Positions 35,366 through 44,012 of a stretch of DNA of 64,000 nt are shown here, one piece after another (within the stretch, counting starts at the first letter, position 1; each line of letters starts with the position of its first letter). This DNA is from Nordella sp. HKS 07. Lineage in GTDB: Bacteria > Pseudomonadota > Alphaproteobacteria > Rhizobiales > Aestuariivirgaceae. Position numbers and translations under genes: made by a program. The notes beneath the pieces are model-generated. The model searched no databases and was not told the origin of the DNA. It saw only the letters and a list, made by a program, of their open reading frames with translations. Where the stretch lies: assembly GCF_011046735.1 (NCBI RefSeq), contig NZ_CP049258.1, positions 558,001 to 622,000 on the forward strand, given 5' to 3'.

Positions 35366-36573
35366 CAGATTCCTTTCAGATCGAGCGTCAGCGACGCGAA
35401 CACGGGACCGTCGATACGCACATAAAGACGGTGTCCGCCGATCGTGAACATATAGAACGGAAAATATGGCGACAGCGATTCAAGGCACGGCCGCCACACG
35501 AGATGCGGGTACATGCACACGGACTGCTTGCGTACGAGCAGCCGGCCCTTCCGATCGCCGAGCTCGATACGCTTCCCGAGGATCGATTTGAATGCTTGCT
35601 CAAGCGTCAACCAGGAGCCGGCGCGACGCGGCTTGGGCAGGAGAGCCGCCTGCATATAGTCGCCCCACCGGCCGTCGACCGCGGCCATGGCCACGATTCC
35701 CCTGTTCGCTTCGAATGGCACGAGCGCGTAGTAGCTGTCGAGACGGTCCAGGCGTTGCACCATCATGCCGGGCCTCGGTTTGGCTTTGCGCAGGATGGAG
35801 CCCCAATCCTCGCGCTCGAACAGTCCGTAATCGCGCATCCCCGCTACCGCAAATTCCGCCGCGGTTCTCGGTTCGATGAGGTCGCCTTTGCCGCGGCGCT
35901 TGGGCGCTTCGCGCATCCGGCCACCGCGCGGGGCGGGCGGCTCCGGATCGCACAGGGCGACGAACTTGCCATTCCAGTAACCGGCCGGCACCCCGGTCAT
36001 ATAGGTCGACTGCCACGTCGCATAGGTCACATGCTCGTTGGCGATGCCGCGGTCGCCGCCCGTGCCGCATCCATCGCCGGCATTGTGCGGCGGTGGCGGC
36101 GCAAGCGCGGGCGTGTAGAAACTGGGAGTTGGCGGCCACGGATTGTTGATGTCGAAGGCCTCGATCGCATAGCCGTTATCGCTCGAGCTTATGGGATGGG
36201 CGCTGGCGGTGTAGCCGCGAACGGTAATCCAATGCGCCCAGCCGTAAACGAGCGCGATCGGCGCAACCTGATAGTGGCGGATCGTCCAGCACAGTTTGCG
36301 CGAGATCAGGTCTTCGGTGTCCAGCGCGTACAGGGCGAAATAATTGGTGAAGGTCGGTGGACGGCGGTCCATGAGCGTCCATTGAAGGCCATCCGGCCCG
36401 GTGTACCAGCCGGGGTCAAGCGTGCTGTGGCTGTGATTGTCGGCATAGAGGTCGTCTTGGTCGAGCAGGCCGGCGCCAATCGTTTCCAGCACCATCTGCG
36501 CGCACGCTGCGCCGCAATAATAATCGGTGTCCTGCTGATGCATCTGGACAGCAAGGTTTTCGCTGACGGACAT
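35365..36573 (-). CDS. C39-like (papain-fold) cysteine peptidase
   Basis: About 402 aa from the ATG at 36573 (RBS GGGAGG). The N-terminal half is a C39-type cysteine peptidase domain: VQMHQQDTDYYCGAACAQMV places the catalytic Cys near residue 21, GWAHWITVRGY the catalytic His near 116, and FDINNPWPP the Asp/Asn near 140. A Pro-rich linker (YTPALAPPPPHN) leads to a C-terminal domain of unknown type. There is no ABC transporter, bacteriocin precursor or signal peptide, unlike typical C39 systems. Function unknown. Confidence 0.75.
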   Translation of the reverse strand: MSVSENLAVQMHQQDTDYYCGAACAQMVLETIGAGLLDQDDLYADNHSHSTLDPGWYTGPDGLQWTLMDRRPPTFTNYFALYALDTEDLISRKLCWTIRHYQVAPIALVYGWAHWITVRGYTASAHPISSSDNGYAIEAFDINNPWPPTPSFYTPALAPPPPHNAGDGCGTGGDRGIANEHVTYATWQSTYMTGVPAGYWNGKFVALCDPEPPAPRGGRMREAPKRRGKGDLIEPRTAAEFAVAGMRDYGLFEREDWGSILRKAKPRPGMMVQRLDRLDSYYALVPFEANRGIVAMAAVDGRWGDYMQAALLPKPRRAGSWLTLEQAFKSILGKRIELGDRKGRLLVRKQSVCMYPHLVWRPCLESLSPYFPFYMFTIGGHRLYVRIDGPVFASLTLDLKGI

Positions 36574-36761
36574 GGCAATCCTCCCGATTTGATGCGAGGG
36601 GACGATCTCCCCGCCTGGACACTTGATCACGGAGGAGACCGGAAGGCCAGCGCCGGCGCGGGCAGCCGGGAAGGGCGTCGAATCCGCCTCTTTTTCGTCG
36701 CACGCCCATCATAGACGAACGTTCCTTCGTTTGGCGGCACGTAGCATGCGTACGCGCGACA

Positions 36762-37599
36762 TTGGGGCTTTCGAAGTTTCCGGCGCAACTGCGCCGTCAT
36801 ATCGCCGACCGGCTCAACTATATCAGTGTCAACGACATCGTTGTCATCCCGACCGAACGGCGATACGACCATAGTCCCTCGCATTACATCCTGGCGCCGA
36901 ACAGCTCCGGCATAACCGTACGCGATCCGGCCGATCTCGCCGCCAGCGCCACGGAGACTCACCGCATGGATGCGAAGGGCTTTTGCAATCCCCCTGCGAA
37001 AGCCGAAAGACCCAGTGTGGACATTGTTGTCCTGGGCGATTCCTTCGTCTTCTGCTCGGGGGTTGAAGCCACCGATACGAGCACCAGCTATCTCGAGGAG
37101 ATCAGCTATCTGACGACCTACAACATAAGCATCGGCAGGATCGGCCCCTATGAATATGTCGAGCTGCTCAGACACTTCGGCCTTGCCCTCAAGCCGCGTG
37201 TGGTAATACTCAACATTTATGAGGGGAACGATCTCAGGGATGCGCTCCGCTACGAAGAATTCCGGCTGTTTGGCCAAGATCGTCGGGCCGCGGAGAGCGC
37301 CCTTGAGGATGCGTTGTCATACAGCTATGCCCTTTCACTTGTCTACGCTTCAGGCGAGTGGTTGTTGCGCGATCAGATCAGTTGGCTTCTCGATTCCGAC
37401 AGAAACATCGACTACCACTACACCGCCAGCTCGCAAGGGGCCTTGATGCCGCTCAACGAGTCAAACCGGGGAAGGACCGCTCACGCATTTTCCCGTCAAT
37501 GTGCATCTGACACCCTATGGTCACCGGGTGTCGGCGACGGAATGGGCATCCGTTGTCGCGAAGGCTCTAGGCGCCACGGCGACAAATGCGGACGAGTAA
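36762..37599 (+). pseudogene. SGNH-hydrolase-like gene with internal deletion
   Basis: The plus frame has DIVVLGDSFVFCSGVEATDT (the GDS block I) and VVILNIYEGNDLRDALRYEE (block III). Just after PLNESNRG the frame is lost. One frame over, FPVNVHLTPYGHRVSATEWA and a stop at 37599 supply the block V His region. Roughly 100 codons that normally separate these parts seem missing, and the N-terminus has no good start. Related proteins are membrane-anchored acyl-transfer or glycan esterases. Considered inactive. Confidence 0.75.
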
Positions 37600-38034
37600 A
37601 TCGACAGCTGCCTCACCCCCTGGAACGCCCATGTAATCACCAAGCATTTTGCCGTCGTTGACCTACCTACCGTCGAATTTCGGGGCTTCGTTTCAATATG
37701 GCTACGCCCCGCCGGCGCTCAGCACTCACCGCACTGCACATCGGGACGCCGGCGGAACATCTCAAATGAAAGGTCGCCCCAAAAGATTCTATCTCGAGAT
37801 GGAACATCCTCGGCCTTTCGGGCATTTCCTGTTGCCTGTCACACGGCAGGCACGCCCTAAAAGCCCGTCAGAGATGCGAGGATAACCGTTCGCGCATTCT
37901 CTGGCGGGCTGATCTTGCGGCTCAGCTGGCGCGATTGCGGCACTGCGGTCGTAACATTTCGTAAAGCAATGTGCGGGAACCGGGGCGTTGCAAGCATCGT
38001 TCTTCACTTAGTATTGCATTTCATGGAGGTATTA
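37600..38034. other. Intergenic region
   Basis: 435 bp with no supported gene; short frames here lack ribosome sites. It includes the promoter and leader of the small secreted protein at 38035, whose ribosome site GGAGG lies near 38024. Confidence 0.35.
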
Positions 38035-38361
38035 ATGTTCCGGAAAACTTTGCTTGCTTGTGGTATCGCCCTTCCACTCGGCCTGATCGGCATGGCACCC
38101 GCGATGGCAGACGACATCGATATTTATTTGGGCAATGGCGGCTATGGCGATTATGGCGATTATGGCGATGGCCGATTGAGCTATCGCGATAGCCGATTGA
38201 GCTGCAATGAGGCTGCGCAGATTGTGCGCGATAGCGGCTACAACAGGGTCAGGCCCCGCGAGTGCGATGGCCGTGTCTACACATTCCGCGGTAGGCACAA
38301 CGGCAATTCTTATGTCATATACGTGAATTCGCGCAACGGGCGGATGTGGCGTGAAGGCTGA
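38035..38361 (+). CDS. Small secreted protein with YGD repeats
   Basis: 108 aa. Signal peptide MFRKTLLACGIALPLGLIGM, cleaved near PAMA. A short repeat YGDYGDYGDGRLSYRDSRLS is encoded by imperfect 9-18 bp DNA repeats. It is followed by CNEAAQIVRDSGYNRVRPRE and a strand pair (RVYTFRGRHNGNSYVIYVNS) like the PepSY-type domain of short rhizobial exported proteins. GGAGG sits upstream of the ATG. Role unknown. Confidence 0.75.
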   Translation: MFRKTLLACGIALPLGLIGMAPAMADDIDIYLGNGGYGDYGDYGDGRLSYRDSRLSCNEAAQIVRDSGYNRVRPRECDGRVYTFRGRHNGNSYVIYVNSRNGRMWREG

Positions 38362-38844
38362 GATAACAGGGACGCGCCGGCTGGATCAGGTGCCTGGAAT
38401 GCGACGGCTCAGGCTTGTGGCCCTGTCATCCGGTCGGCGCGGCCGGGACGATGCGCGGATTGTGCGCGGATTGCAAGGCGCTGGGCGGATCTTCGTTTCG
38501 ACTTAGAAACGGCGCACTTAGTGCGCATAACTTGTGACTTGGCGGATGACTGGCAGACATGCAATTCTCAGGCGTCGGCCTGCCCCAACCCCCGTTGACG
38601 TCCCAGCTCCTTCCATCGACGCGGACCTCAAGCAAGCTCAGCTCTAGCGCCTGAAAACGACGCAAGGGCAGTCGAGATTCGGACGTAACGGCAAGTAACG
38701 GGAGCAAGTTTGTTTCATTTTTGCGTTGTATTTTCTGCGAATCCCACCGCATGATTTTTACTTGCCGTAAATTCGATTGTTCAACATACTTACGGTTGTG
38801 GACGGCTCGCTGAGTCAGAACATTATCTGACAGAGGAGAAGCCT
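38362..38844. other. Non-coding stretch with small hairpins
   Basis: 483 bp without a supported gene. A perfect GCGCAC-TTA-GTGCGC stem lies near 38512-38526. Near 38764 the pair CCGTAA...TTACGG brackets an AT-rich segment upstream of the 55-aa gene and may be part of its promoter. Confidence 0.35.
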
Positions 38845-39012
38845 ATGAAAAAGACCATTCTCGCCACAATGGCAGTATTGGCAATGTTGGCAGCGAGTCA
38901 GGCCGCGTTCGCCGATGGTCGTGGGCCCGGCGGTGACAGCGGCATTAACAACGGCGGCGCGCCGGATGGCCGTGGGCATGGCAGCGCTGACGGCGGCGGC
39001 GGTGGCGAATAA
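38845..39012 (+). CDS. 55-aa secreted Gly/Asp-rich peptide
   Basis: Reads MKKTILATMAVLAMLAASQA then AFADGRGPGGDSGINNGGAP and DGRGHGSADGGGGGE. The first 24 residues are a clean signal peptide. The mature 31 residues have no cysteine and two DGRG units. The ribosome site GAGGAG precedes the ATG and a strong terminator follows 11 bp after the stop, so it looks like a real monocistronic gene. Function unknown. Confidence 0.75.
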   Translation: MKKTILATMAVLAMLAASQAAFADGRGPGGDSGINNGGAPDGRGHGSADGGGGGE

Positions 39013-39023
39013 GCGCTGATATA

Positions 39024-39049
39024 AAAGGCCTCCCTTAGGGGAGGCCTTT
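39024..39049 (+). terminator. Rho-independent terminator
   Basis: An 11 bp perfect stem AAAGGCCTCCC / GGGAGGCCTTT with a TTAG loop directly follows the 55-aa gene. The T-tract is short (TTTCGT), but the stem is strong and symmetrical, so it may work in both directions. Confidence 0.85.
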
Positions 39050-39295
39050 CGTCTACCCTCCGGACCGCCAAGCGAGATGACGCGAGGTTAGCAAGGTAGC
39101 GGAAGAGTTTTTATCTCGATGTAGCTTGGCGAGGAATTGTTGAGGTTCTGGGCAACAACCTCCTTGAGAGCCGTACCCCGTTCCCATGAAGTTGCTGCCT
39201 TGAAGCGGAGGCGCGCGAGTCGGTGCGAGGTGCGACTAACCAGACGCCCTGCTCGCGCGCGTCTTGCCGAGGGTGAACGAGCCGCGAATAACGCC

Positions 39296-39781
39296 ATGGT
39301 CAAAGTGGAGGTCGAATACAAGCACCGTCATCCGGGACGAAGATCGCCACGGAAATGCGCGCTACTACTACCGGCGCGCGGGCATGAGGAAGATCCGCCT
39401 GCCCGACATTCACTCGGAAGATTTCGACGCAGCCTATGAAGCCGTGAAGGCTGTGGGAGAGAAAGTGTTGCCGTCCACGAAAGCGAAAGCGCTGAAGTAA
39501 TCTTTGCGCTAGCTGACTAACCGCTATTACCTCTCGCAAGAATGGCGCCTGCTCGATCCGGTCACACAGCGCCGCCGGCGCATCAGCTCATGTCGATATT
39601 CGGGTGGACGACGCTGCAACAGGCCGAGGTTTACACCAGGGCGGCCGAACAGAAGCGCCTGGCGGGATCGGCCATGCACCTGATCTTACCGACCGCAGCG
39701 CAGAATGCGCCGGCAACAGGAATTGTCCCACTGGCGCAGGATTTCGCTGTCCCACTCAGGAAAGAGGCTGGAAAATCATGA
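39296..39781 (+). pseudogene. Broken tyrosine integrase (N- and C-terminal parts only)
   Basis: The start MVKVEVEYKH shifts frame into VIRDEDRHGNARYYYRRAGM and RKIRLPDIHSEDFDAAYEAV, typical of the N-terminus of alphaproteobacterial phage integrases. After a stop, the frame at 39542 reads HQLMSIFGWTTLQQAEVYTR and AAEQKRLAGSAMHLI. This is the C-terminal box with the catalytic Tyr (EVYTR). The central catalytic Arg/Lys/His-x-x-Arg parts are missing. A dead integrase next to the tRNA-like att remnant at 39797. Confidence 0.8.
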
Positions 39782-39796
39782 TGTTGGGAAGTGGGT

Positions 39797-39828
39797 TGGC
39801 GCCCCCTAGGGGACTCGAACCCCTGTTT
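39797..39828 (-). other. tRNA-Glu-like 3' end, candidate attachment site
   Basis: The minus strand reads AAACAGGGGTTCGAGTCCCC then TAGGGGGCGCCA. That is a 5 bp T-stem (AGGGG/CCCCT) around TTCGAGT, a 7-base acceptor strand AGGGGGC, discriminator G and CCA. It resembles alphaproteobacterial tRNA-Glu. The rest of a tRNA is absent upstream, so this is a fragment, as left at one end of an island integrated into a tRNA gene. It lies between the broken and the intact integrase. Confidence 0.7.
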
Positions 39829-39984
39829 CAGCTGTGAGAGATATGTAAACCCGTCTACAGTTGTTCATGGATGTCAGACTAACTTCATATAAAATAAAGA
39901 AAACATATACTTGCGCCCACGCTTGCCTAGCGCTGTCCACGTATATATATTGGACAAAGCGTTGGACAAAGGGGAGTTTCAGCC

Positions 39985-41259
39985 GTGGCGAAGCGGGTTT
40001 ACGACAAGATGTTGGACAGCAGGGCGGCGCGGGAGAAGCTGCCAGTTAGGGGCAAGCCATATTATCGCTCGCTCGGGCAAGGCCTTCACCTGGGGTATCG
40101 CAAGAACCAGAGCGGCGGGCGATGGGTGGCGCGCCTCTATGTCGGGTCCGGCGACTATCGGGTCGAGACTATCGCCGATGCCGACGACCGCCTCAATGCC
40201 AACGGCTCGACTGTGCTCGATTTTTGGCAGGCGCAGAAGAAGGCGCACGACCTTCACAAACAGTTGGCTGGTCCCGCCGAAAAGGTGTCCGCGGTCTATA
40301 CCGTCGAGCAGGCGGTCGACGACTATCTGATCTGGATGGCGGATGCCCGCAAGTCGGCCCAGGACGCGAGGTACAAGGCAAATGCGTCGATCATCCCCGT
40401 TCTCGGCAGCAAGGACGTCTCGAAGCTCAAGGCCAGTGAGTTGCGCCACTGGCTACGCAACGAGGCGAAGACAGCGACACGCCTGCGGACCCGGAAGGGC
40501 CAGCCCCAGAAATATGCCGAGCTCACCGATGATCCCGAGAGCATCAGGCAGCGGCGAGCGACAGCTAATCGCATTCTGACAGTCCTGAAGGCCGCGTTGA
40601 ATCACGCTTGGCGCGAAGGCAAGGTCACGTCGGATGCCGAATGGCGGCGAGTCCTGCCCTATGCTGGCGTCGATGGGGCCCGCGTGCGCTATCTCACCAT
40701 CGCCGAGGCGAAGCGGCTGGTGAACGCTGCGGAGCCAGCTTTCCGCAAGATGGTACAGGCTGCGCTCAAGACTGGATGCCGCTATGGCGAGTTGGCGGCG
40801 CTCAAGGTGGCCGACTTCAATCCCGATGTCGGCACCGTCACGATCCGCGATAGCAAGTCCGGCAAGGCGCGCCACGTCATCCTGACTGAGGAAGGCGGCG
40901 AGTTTTTCAGGGCCGTCACTCTGGGCAAAGCGGGCGATGAGATCATCTTCACGCACAATGGCGGTCCCTGGCGTCATGCCCATCAGAGCCGTCCGATGGC
41001 GGCCGCCTGCAAGGCTGGTAGCATCAGCCCGTCGATCGGTTTCCATGGATTGCGGCACACATGGGCGAGCTTGAGCGTCATGGCCGGCGTCCCATTGATG
41101 GTCGTCGCCAAGAACCTTGGGCATTCCGATACGCGCATGGTCGAAAAGCACTATGGGCATTTGGCCCCGTCCTTCGTGGCCGACCAGATCAGGGCAGGCG
41201 CGCCCCGGTTTGGCACGGTTGAAGAGACGAATGTCACGCCGATAGGCGGCGCCAAATGA
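39985..41259 (+). CDS. Tyrosine recombinase / island integrase
   Basis: 424 aa from a GTG at 39985 with GGGGAG upstream. N-terminal DNA-binding part, a SAM-like core-binding domain (TVEQAVDDYLIWMADARKSA near residue 113), then the catalytic domain. Catalytic residues: Arg in KTGCRYGELAAL, Lys in DSKSGKARHVIL, HxxR in GFHGLRHTWASL, His in LGHSDTRMVEKHYGHL with the nucleophile Tyr. All residues are present, so it should be active. It heads a plus-strand operon, its stop overlapping the next ATG. Confidence 0.93.
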   Translation: MAKRVYDKMLDSRAAREKLPVRGKPYYRSLGQGLHLGYRKNQSGGRWVARLYVGSGDYRVETIADADDRLNANGSTVLDFWQAQKKAHDLHKQLAGPAEKVSAVYTVEQAVDDYLIWMADARKSAQDARYKANASIIPVLGSKDVSKLKASELRHWLRNEAKTATRLRTRKGQPQKYAELTDDPESIRQRRATANRILTVLKAALNHAWREGKVTSDAEWRRVLPYAGVDGARVRYLTIAEAKRLVNAAEPAFRKMVQAALKTGCRYGELAALKVADFNPDVGTVTIRDSKSGKARHVILTEEGGEFFRAVTLGKAGDEIIFTHNGGPWRHAHQSRPMAAACKAGSISPSIGFHGLRHTWASLSVMAGVPLMVVAKNLGHSDTRMVEKHYGHLAPSFVADQIRAGAPRFGTVEETNVTPIGGAK

Positions 41260-41684
41260 GCAGCGATCCCCACGACTGGCACGTGTTCACCTTCGGCGAG
41301 CTCACCATGGGCGAGCGGGTCGAGCAAATTGTCGAGGTTCTGGAGCGCGGCAACCCCTCGCCGGAATTTTGCCGCGAACTCGCTGACTGCCTGAGGGGCG
41401 TACCGGAGCGTGGGATCTTCGTGCTCAAGCCTGTTCCGGCACGAGGCGCTGGTCGTCCACGGAACAACCAACAATATGGAATAGGCATGGAAATGGGGCG
41501 GCTCGTGGACGACCAAGGCATCTCCGTCAAAGAGGCGATTCATCAGGTGCAACGGCGCTTCGGCAAGACGGGCACGACGCGATCGCAATGCTTGGCTGCA
41601 CTCAAGGCCGAGCGTGAAACCAGAAAGTCGATCGAGAACATGAGAAAGCTTTGCCGCCAGCCCAAGCGCTGCGAGTCCGAATAA
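41256..41684 (+). CDS. Hypothetical protein coupled to integrase
   Basis: 142 aa, ATGA overlap with the integrase stop. It contains FGELTMGERVEQIVEVLERG, CRELADCLRGVPERGIFVLK and a basic C-terminal part (GKTGTTRSQCLAALKAERET). No recognised domain; small helical and probably cytoplasmic. Such genes beside island integrases often include directionality or replication factors, but I see no HTH here. Confidence 0.7.
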   Translation: MSSDPHDWHVFTFGELTMGERVEQIVEVLERGNPSPEFCRELADCLRGVPERGIFVLKPVPARGAGRPRNNQQYGIGMEMGRLVDDQGISVKEAIHQVQRRFGKTGTTRSQCLAALKAERETRKSIENMRKLCRQPKRCESE

Positions 41685-41773
41685 TTATCCGAATTTTTCG
41701 GACCTCTTTGTTGTAGCGCGCTGATGAAGAGGTATTAATAAGGGTGTTCACCCATAATCGCTGAGGTGGACAC

Positions 41774-42049
41774 ATGGACTTTCAAGCTCTCGCCTTCACG
41801 ATCAACGAATGGTGCACGGCTCGCCGGTTTTCGCGGGGCATGTTCTATAACTTGCAGAAAGCCGGCAAGGGACCGCGCGTCCACAAGGTCGGCGACCGCA
41901 CGTTGATCTCCATCGAGGCCGATCGTGAATGGCTCAAGCAGCGGGAGGCCGAAGCCGAGGCCGAGATCGCTGCCAAGGCCCCGAAGAACGCCGCCAAAGC
42001 CTCTGCCATAGCCGCCGCCAAGGCGTCGAAAGCGCGCGGAGCTTCGTGA
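41774..42049 (+). CDS. AlpA/excisionase-like small HTH protein
   Basis: 91 aa. Residues 5-55 (FTINEWCTARRFSRGMFYNL, then KAGKGPRVHKVGDRTLISIE) resemble the MerR-type winged HTH of AlpA/excisionase proteins, with DREWLKQREA as the usual last helix. The tail is Ala/Lys-rich. Placement behind an integrase fits an excisionase or element regulator, inferred from fold and context only. Confidence 0.7.
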   Translation: MDFQALAFTINEWCTARRFSRGMFYNLQKAGKGPRVHKVGDRTLISIEADREWLKQREAEAEAEIAAKAPKNAAKASAIAAAKASKARGAS

Positions 42050-42055
42050 TCGGCC

Positions 42056-42214
42056 ATGTCCATGAAAGCATCGGGGCCTGCCGGACGGCGATCCGGACAG
42101 GCCCCTGAGAAAGTAGTCGGCGAGCAGCACGACGGTCCTCTCGATACCAACTCTAAATCGCCGACGCAAGTCTCCGATTGCCACGCAGACAAGCATCGGA
42201 AGGACGACGTGTAG
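42056..42214 (+). CDS. Small hypothetical ORF (52 aa)
   Basis: The ATG at 42056 opens 52 codons (MSMKASGPAGRRSGQAPEKV...) ending at a TAG whose last base begins the GTG of the next gene. The tight junction supports expression, but the sequence is low in hydrophobics and I do not recognise it. Confidence 0.4.
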   Translation: MSMKASGPAGRRSGQAPEKVVGEQHDGPLDTNSKSPTQVSDCHADKHRKDDV

Positions 42215-42507
42215 TGAACACTCTCTTCCGACCGCCCCGCCAGAAGCTCGAACCGATGACGCGCAGGTATCCGTGTCCCACCTGCCCGCTGAATGACGAC
42301 TTTATCAAGCGCTGCATGCTCGGACCGACCAAGAAGCAGGCGCCCGAGCTGCGGACATATGTGACGCCGCGCTCGACGATCGACGCATTCTGGTACGTCG
42401 CGCGAACTTATGACCGTGCATATGTCAATCGCTGGCTTGCCGATCATCCTCTTGACCGTAGTTACTTACTGAAGCTTTGGCGCGAGAGGCAAAGGCGGGC
42501 GCCATGA
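42214..42507 (+). CDS. Small cysteine-motif protein
   Basis: About 97 aa from GTG 42214. It contains RRYPCPTCPLNDDFIKRCML, a CxxC...C cluster possibly binding zinc, then VARTYDRAYVNRWLADHPLD. Its stop overlaps the helicase ATG (ATGA). No family recognised. Coupled translation with a helicase suggests a partner or accessory nucleic-acid-binding factor. Confidence 0.65.
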   Translation: MNTLFRPPRQKLEPMTRRYPCPTCPLNDDFIKRCMLGPTKKQAPELRTYVTPRSTIDAFWYVARTYDRAYVNRWLADHPLDRSYLLKLWRERQRRAP

Positions 42508-44012
42508 CGATCAACCTTCGCCAGTATCAGATTGAAGTCATCGACGAACTGCGAGCGGCAGTAGCGAATGGATCGAAACGCACCCTTCTCGTCGCGCCGA
42601 CCGGTGCCGGAAAAACCGTCATTGCATCGGCCATAATTGCCGGGGCCGTTGCGAAAGGCAAACGTGTCCTGATGGTGGCGCACCGTCGCGAGCTTATCGA
42701 CCAAGCTTGCCGAAAGCTCGACGACGCCGGAATCAAATCGGGCACCATCCTTGCCGGTGATTTTCGCCGCGATGACGATGCGCCGGTCCAGGTCGGCAGC
42801 ATCCAGACCATTCATGCCCGCGCCATCCGAGGCGAGCGCATGATCCTTCCGAGAGCCGATCTGCTCATCGTTGATGAAGCACACCGAGTTCGCACGTCGT
42901 TGTATCAGCAACTGCTCGACGCCTATCCCCATGCCAAAGTTGTCGGATTGACAGCGACGCCGTGTCGGTCTGACGGGCGAGGTTTGGGTAACGTGTTCAA
43001 CGAGATGGTTCAGTGCCCGTCCGTTCAGGAGTTGATCGACCTCGGGCATCTTGTGAAAACCATCGTCTATGCGCCTGAGACGCCAGACCTCAAGGGCGTC
43101 AAGATCAAGCGCGGCGACTATGCGGAAGATCAGCTTGCCGAGCGCATGGACAAACCGAAGCTCGTCGGGGATATCGTCTCGCATTGGCATCGACTGGCGG
43201 CTGGGCGGAAGACGGTTGTCTTCGCGACGTCGATCGCGCACTCCAAGCACATCGCGGACGAGTTCAACAGGGCGGGCGTGGCTGCTGCCCACATTGATGG
43301 AGCTACGCCGAATGCAGAGCGCTCGGAGATTCTCGCCCAGTTATCCAGTGGTCAATTGAAGGTCGTCTCGAATTGCGCTGTTTTGATCGAAGGATGGGAT
43401 CAGCCGCACGTTTCCTGCTGCGTCTTGGCCCGGCCGACGAAGCACATGGGTACCTACCGGCAGATGGTCGGCAGAGTCCTTCGCCCAGTCCCCGGCAAGG
43501 ACCATGCGCTTGTCCTGGATCATGCCGGAAACACGTTTGAGCATGGTCGCGTCGAGGACCGCGTCGAGTGGACGCTCGATGCGGATCAGCGGGCGGAGAA
43601 CTCTGCGCACAGAAGCAGACGGCAGGAGGGCTCGCGATCGAGGCTCGTAAGCTGCCAAAAGTGTAGCGCAGTCAGAGTGGCTGGCGAGCCCTGCCCGCAA
43701 TGCGGCTGGCTTCCTAAGAGGCGGGGCGAAGCGGTCGATGTCGAAGATGGCGAGTTGGCACGCGTCGACAAGAAGGGCAAGGTCCATCCGCGCGATTGGT
43801 CGGCCTTCGAAAAGGACCGCTTCCTCGCGGAGCTGATCTGGCTCGCGAACGAGCACGGCTACAACCCCATCTGGCCGAGGTGCCAGTTTAAAAACCGTAT
43901 CGGCCATTGGCCCAACAATAATCCTATGCCGGTCGAGCCGAGAGCCGAGACGAGAGCCTGGATCAGGTCACGCATTATCGCTTGGGCCAAATCGAAAGGC
44001 AGGGCGGCGTGA
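42504..44012 (+). CDS. SF2 helicase with C-terminal zinc-finger segment
   Basis: About 502 aa. Motifs: Q-like LRQYQIEVIDEL, Walker A VAPTGAGKTVIAS, motif Ia VAHRRELIDQA, DEAH box LIVDEAHRVR, motif III VGLTATPCR, motif IV VVFATSIAHSKHIADEF, motif V VVSNCAVLIEGWDQP, motif VI QMVGRVLRP. After the motor come two CxxC pairs (CQKCSAVRVAGEPCPQCGW near residue 385) and a C-terminal helical part. This is the phage/island DEAD/DEAH type used in replication or restriction-like systems. It is coupled by ATGA and GTGA overlaps to genes on both sides. Confidence 0.93.
   Translation: MTINLRQYQIEVIDELRAAVANGSKRTLLVAPTGAGKTVIASAIIAGAVAKGKRVLMVAHRRELIDQACRKLDDAGIKSGTILAGDFRRDDDAPVQVGSIQTIHARAIRGERMILPRADLLIVDEAHRVRTSLYQQLLDAYPHAKVVGLTATPCRSDGRGLGNVFNEMVQCPSVQELIDLGHLVKTIVYAPETPDLKGVKIKRGDYAEDQLAERMDKPKLVGDIVSHWHRLAAGRKTVVFATSIAHSKHIADEFNRAGVAAAHIDGATPNAERSEILAQLSSGQLKVVSNCAVLIEGWDQPHVSCCVLARPTKHMGTYRQMVGRVLRPVPGKDHALVLDHAGNTFEHGRVEDRVEWTLDADQRAENSAHRSRRQEGSRSRLVSCQKCSAVRVAGEPCPQCGWLPKRRGEAVDVEDGELARVDKKGKVHPRDWSAFEKDRFLAELIWLANEHGYNPIWPRCQFKNRIGHWPNNNPMPVEPRAETRAWIRSRIIAWAKSKGRAA

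Noticed and set aside
35431-36714. Plus-strand frame of 427 codons opposite the C39-like gene
   Set aside because: Antisense shadow of the peptidase; no recognisable domain, no ribosome site.
37649-37885. Plus frame of 78 codons after the SGNH relic
   Set aside because: No ribosome site or recognisable domain; likely chance.
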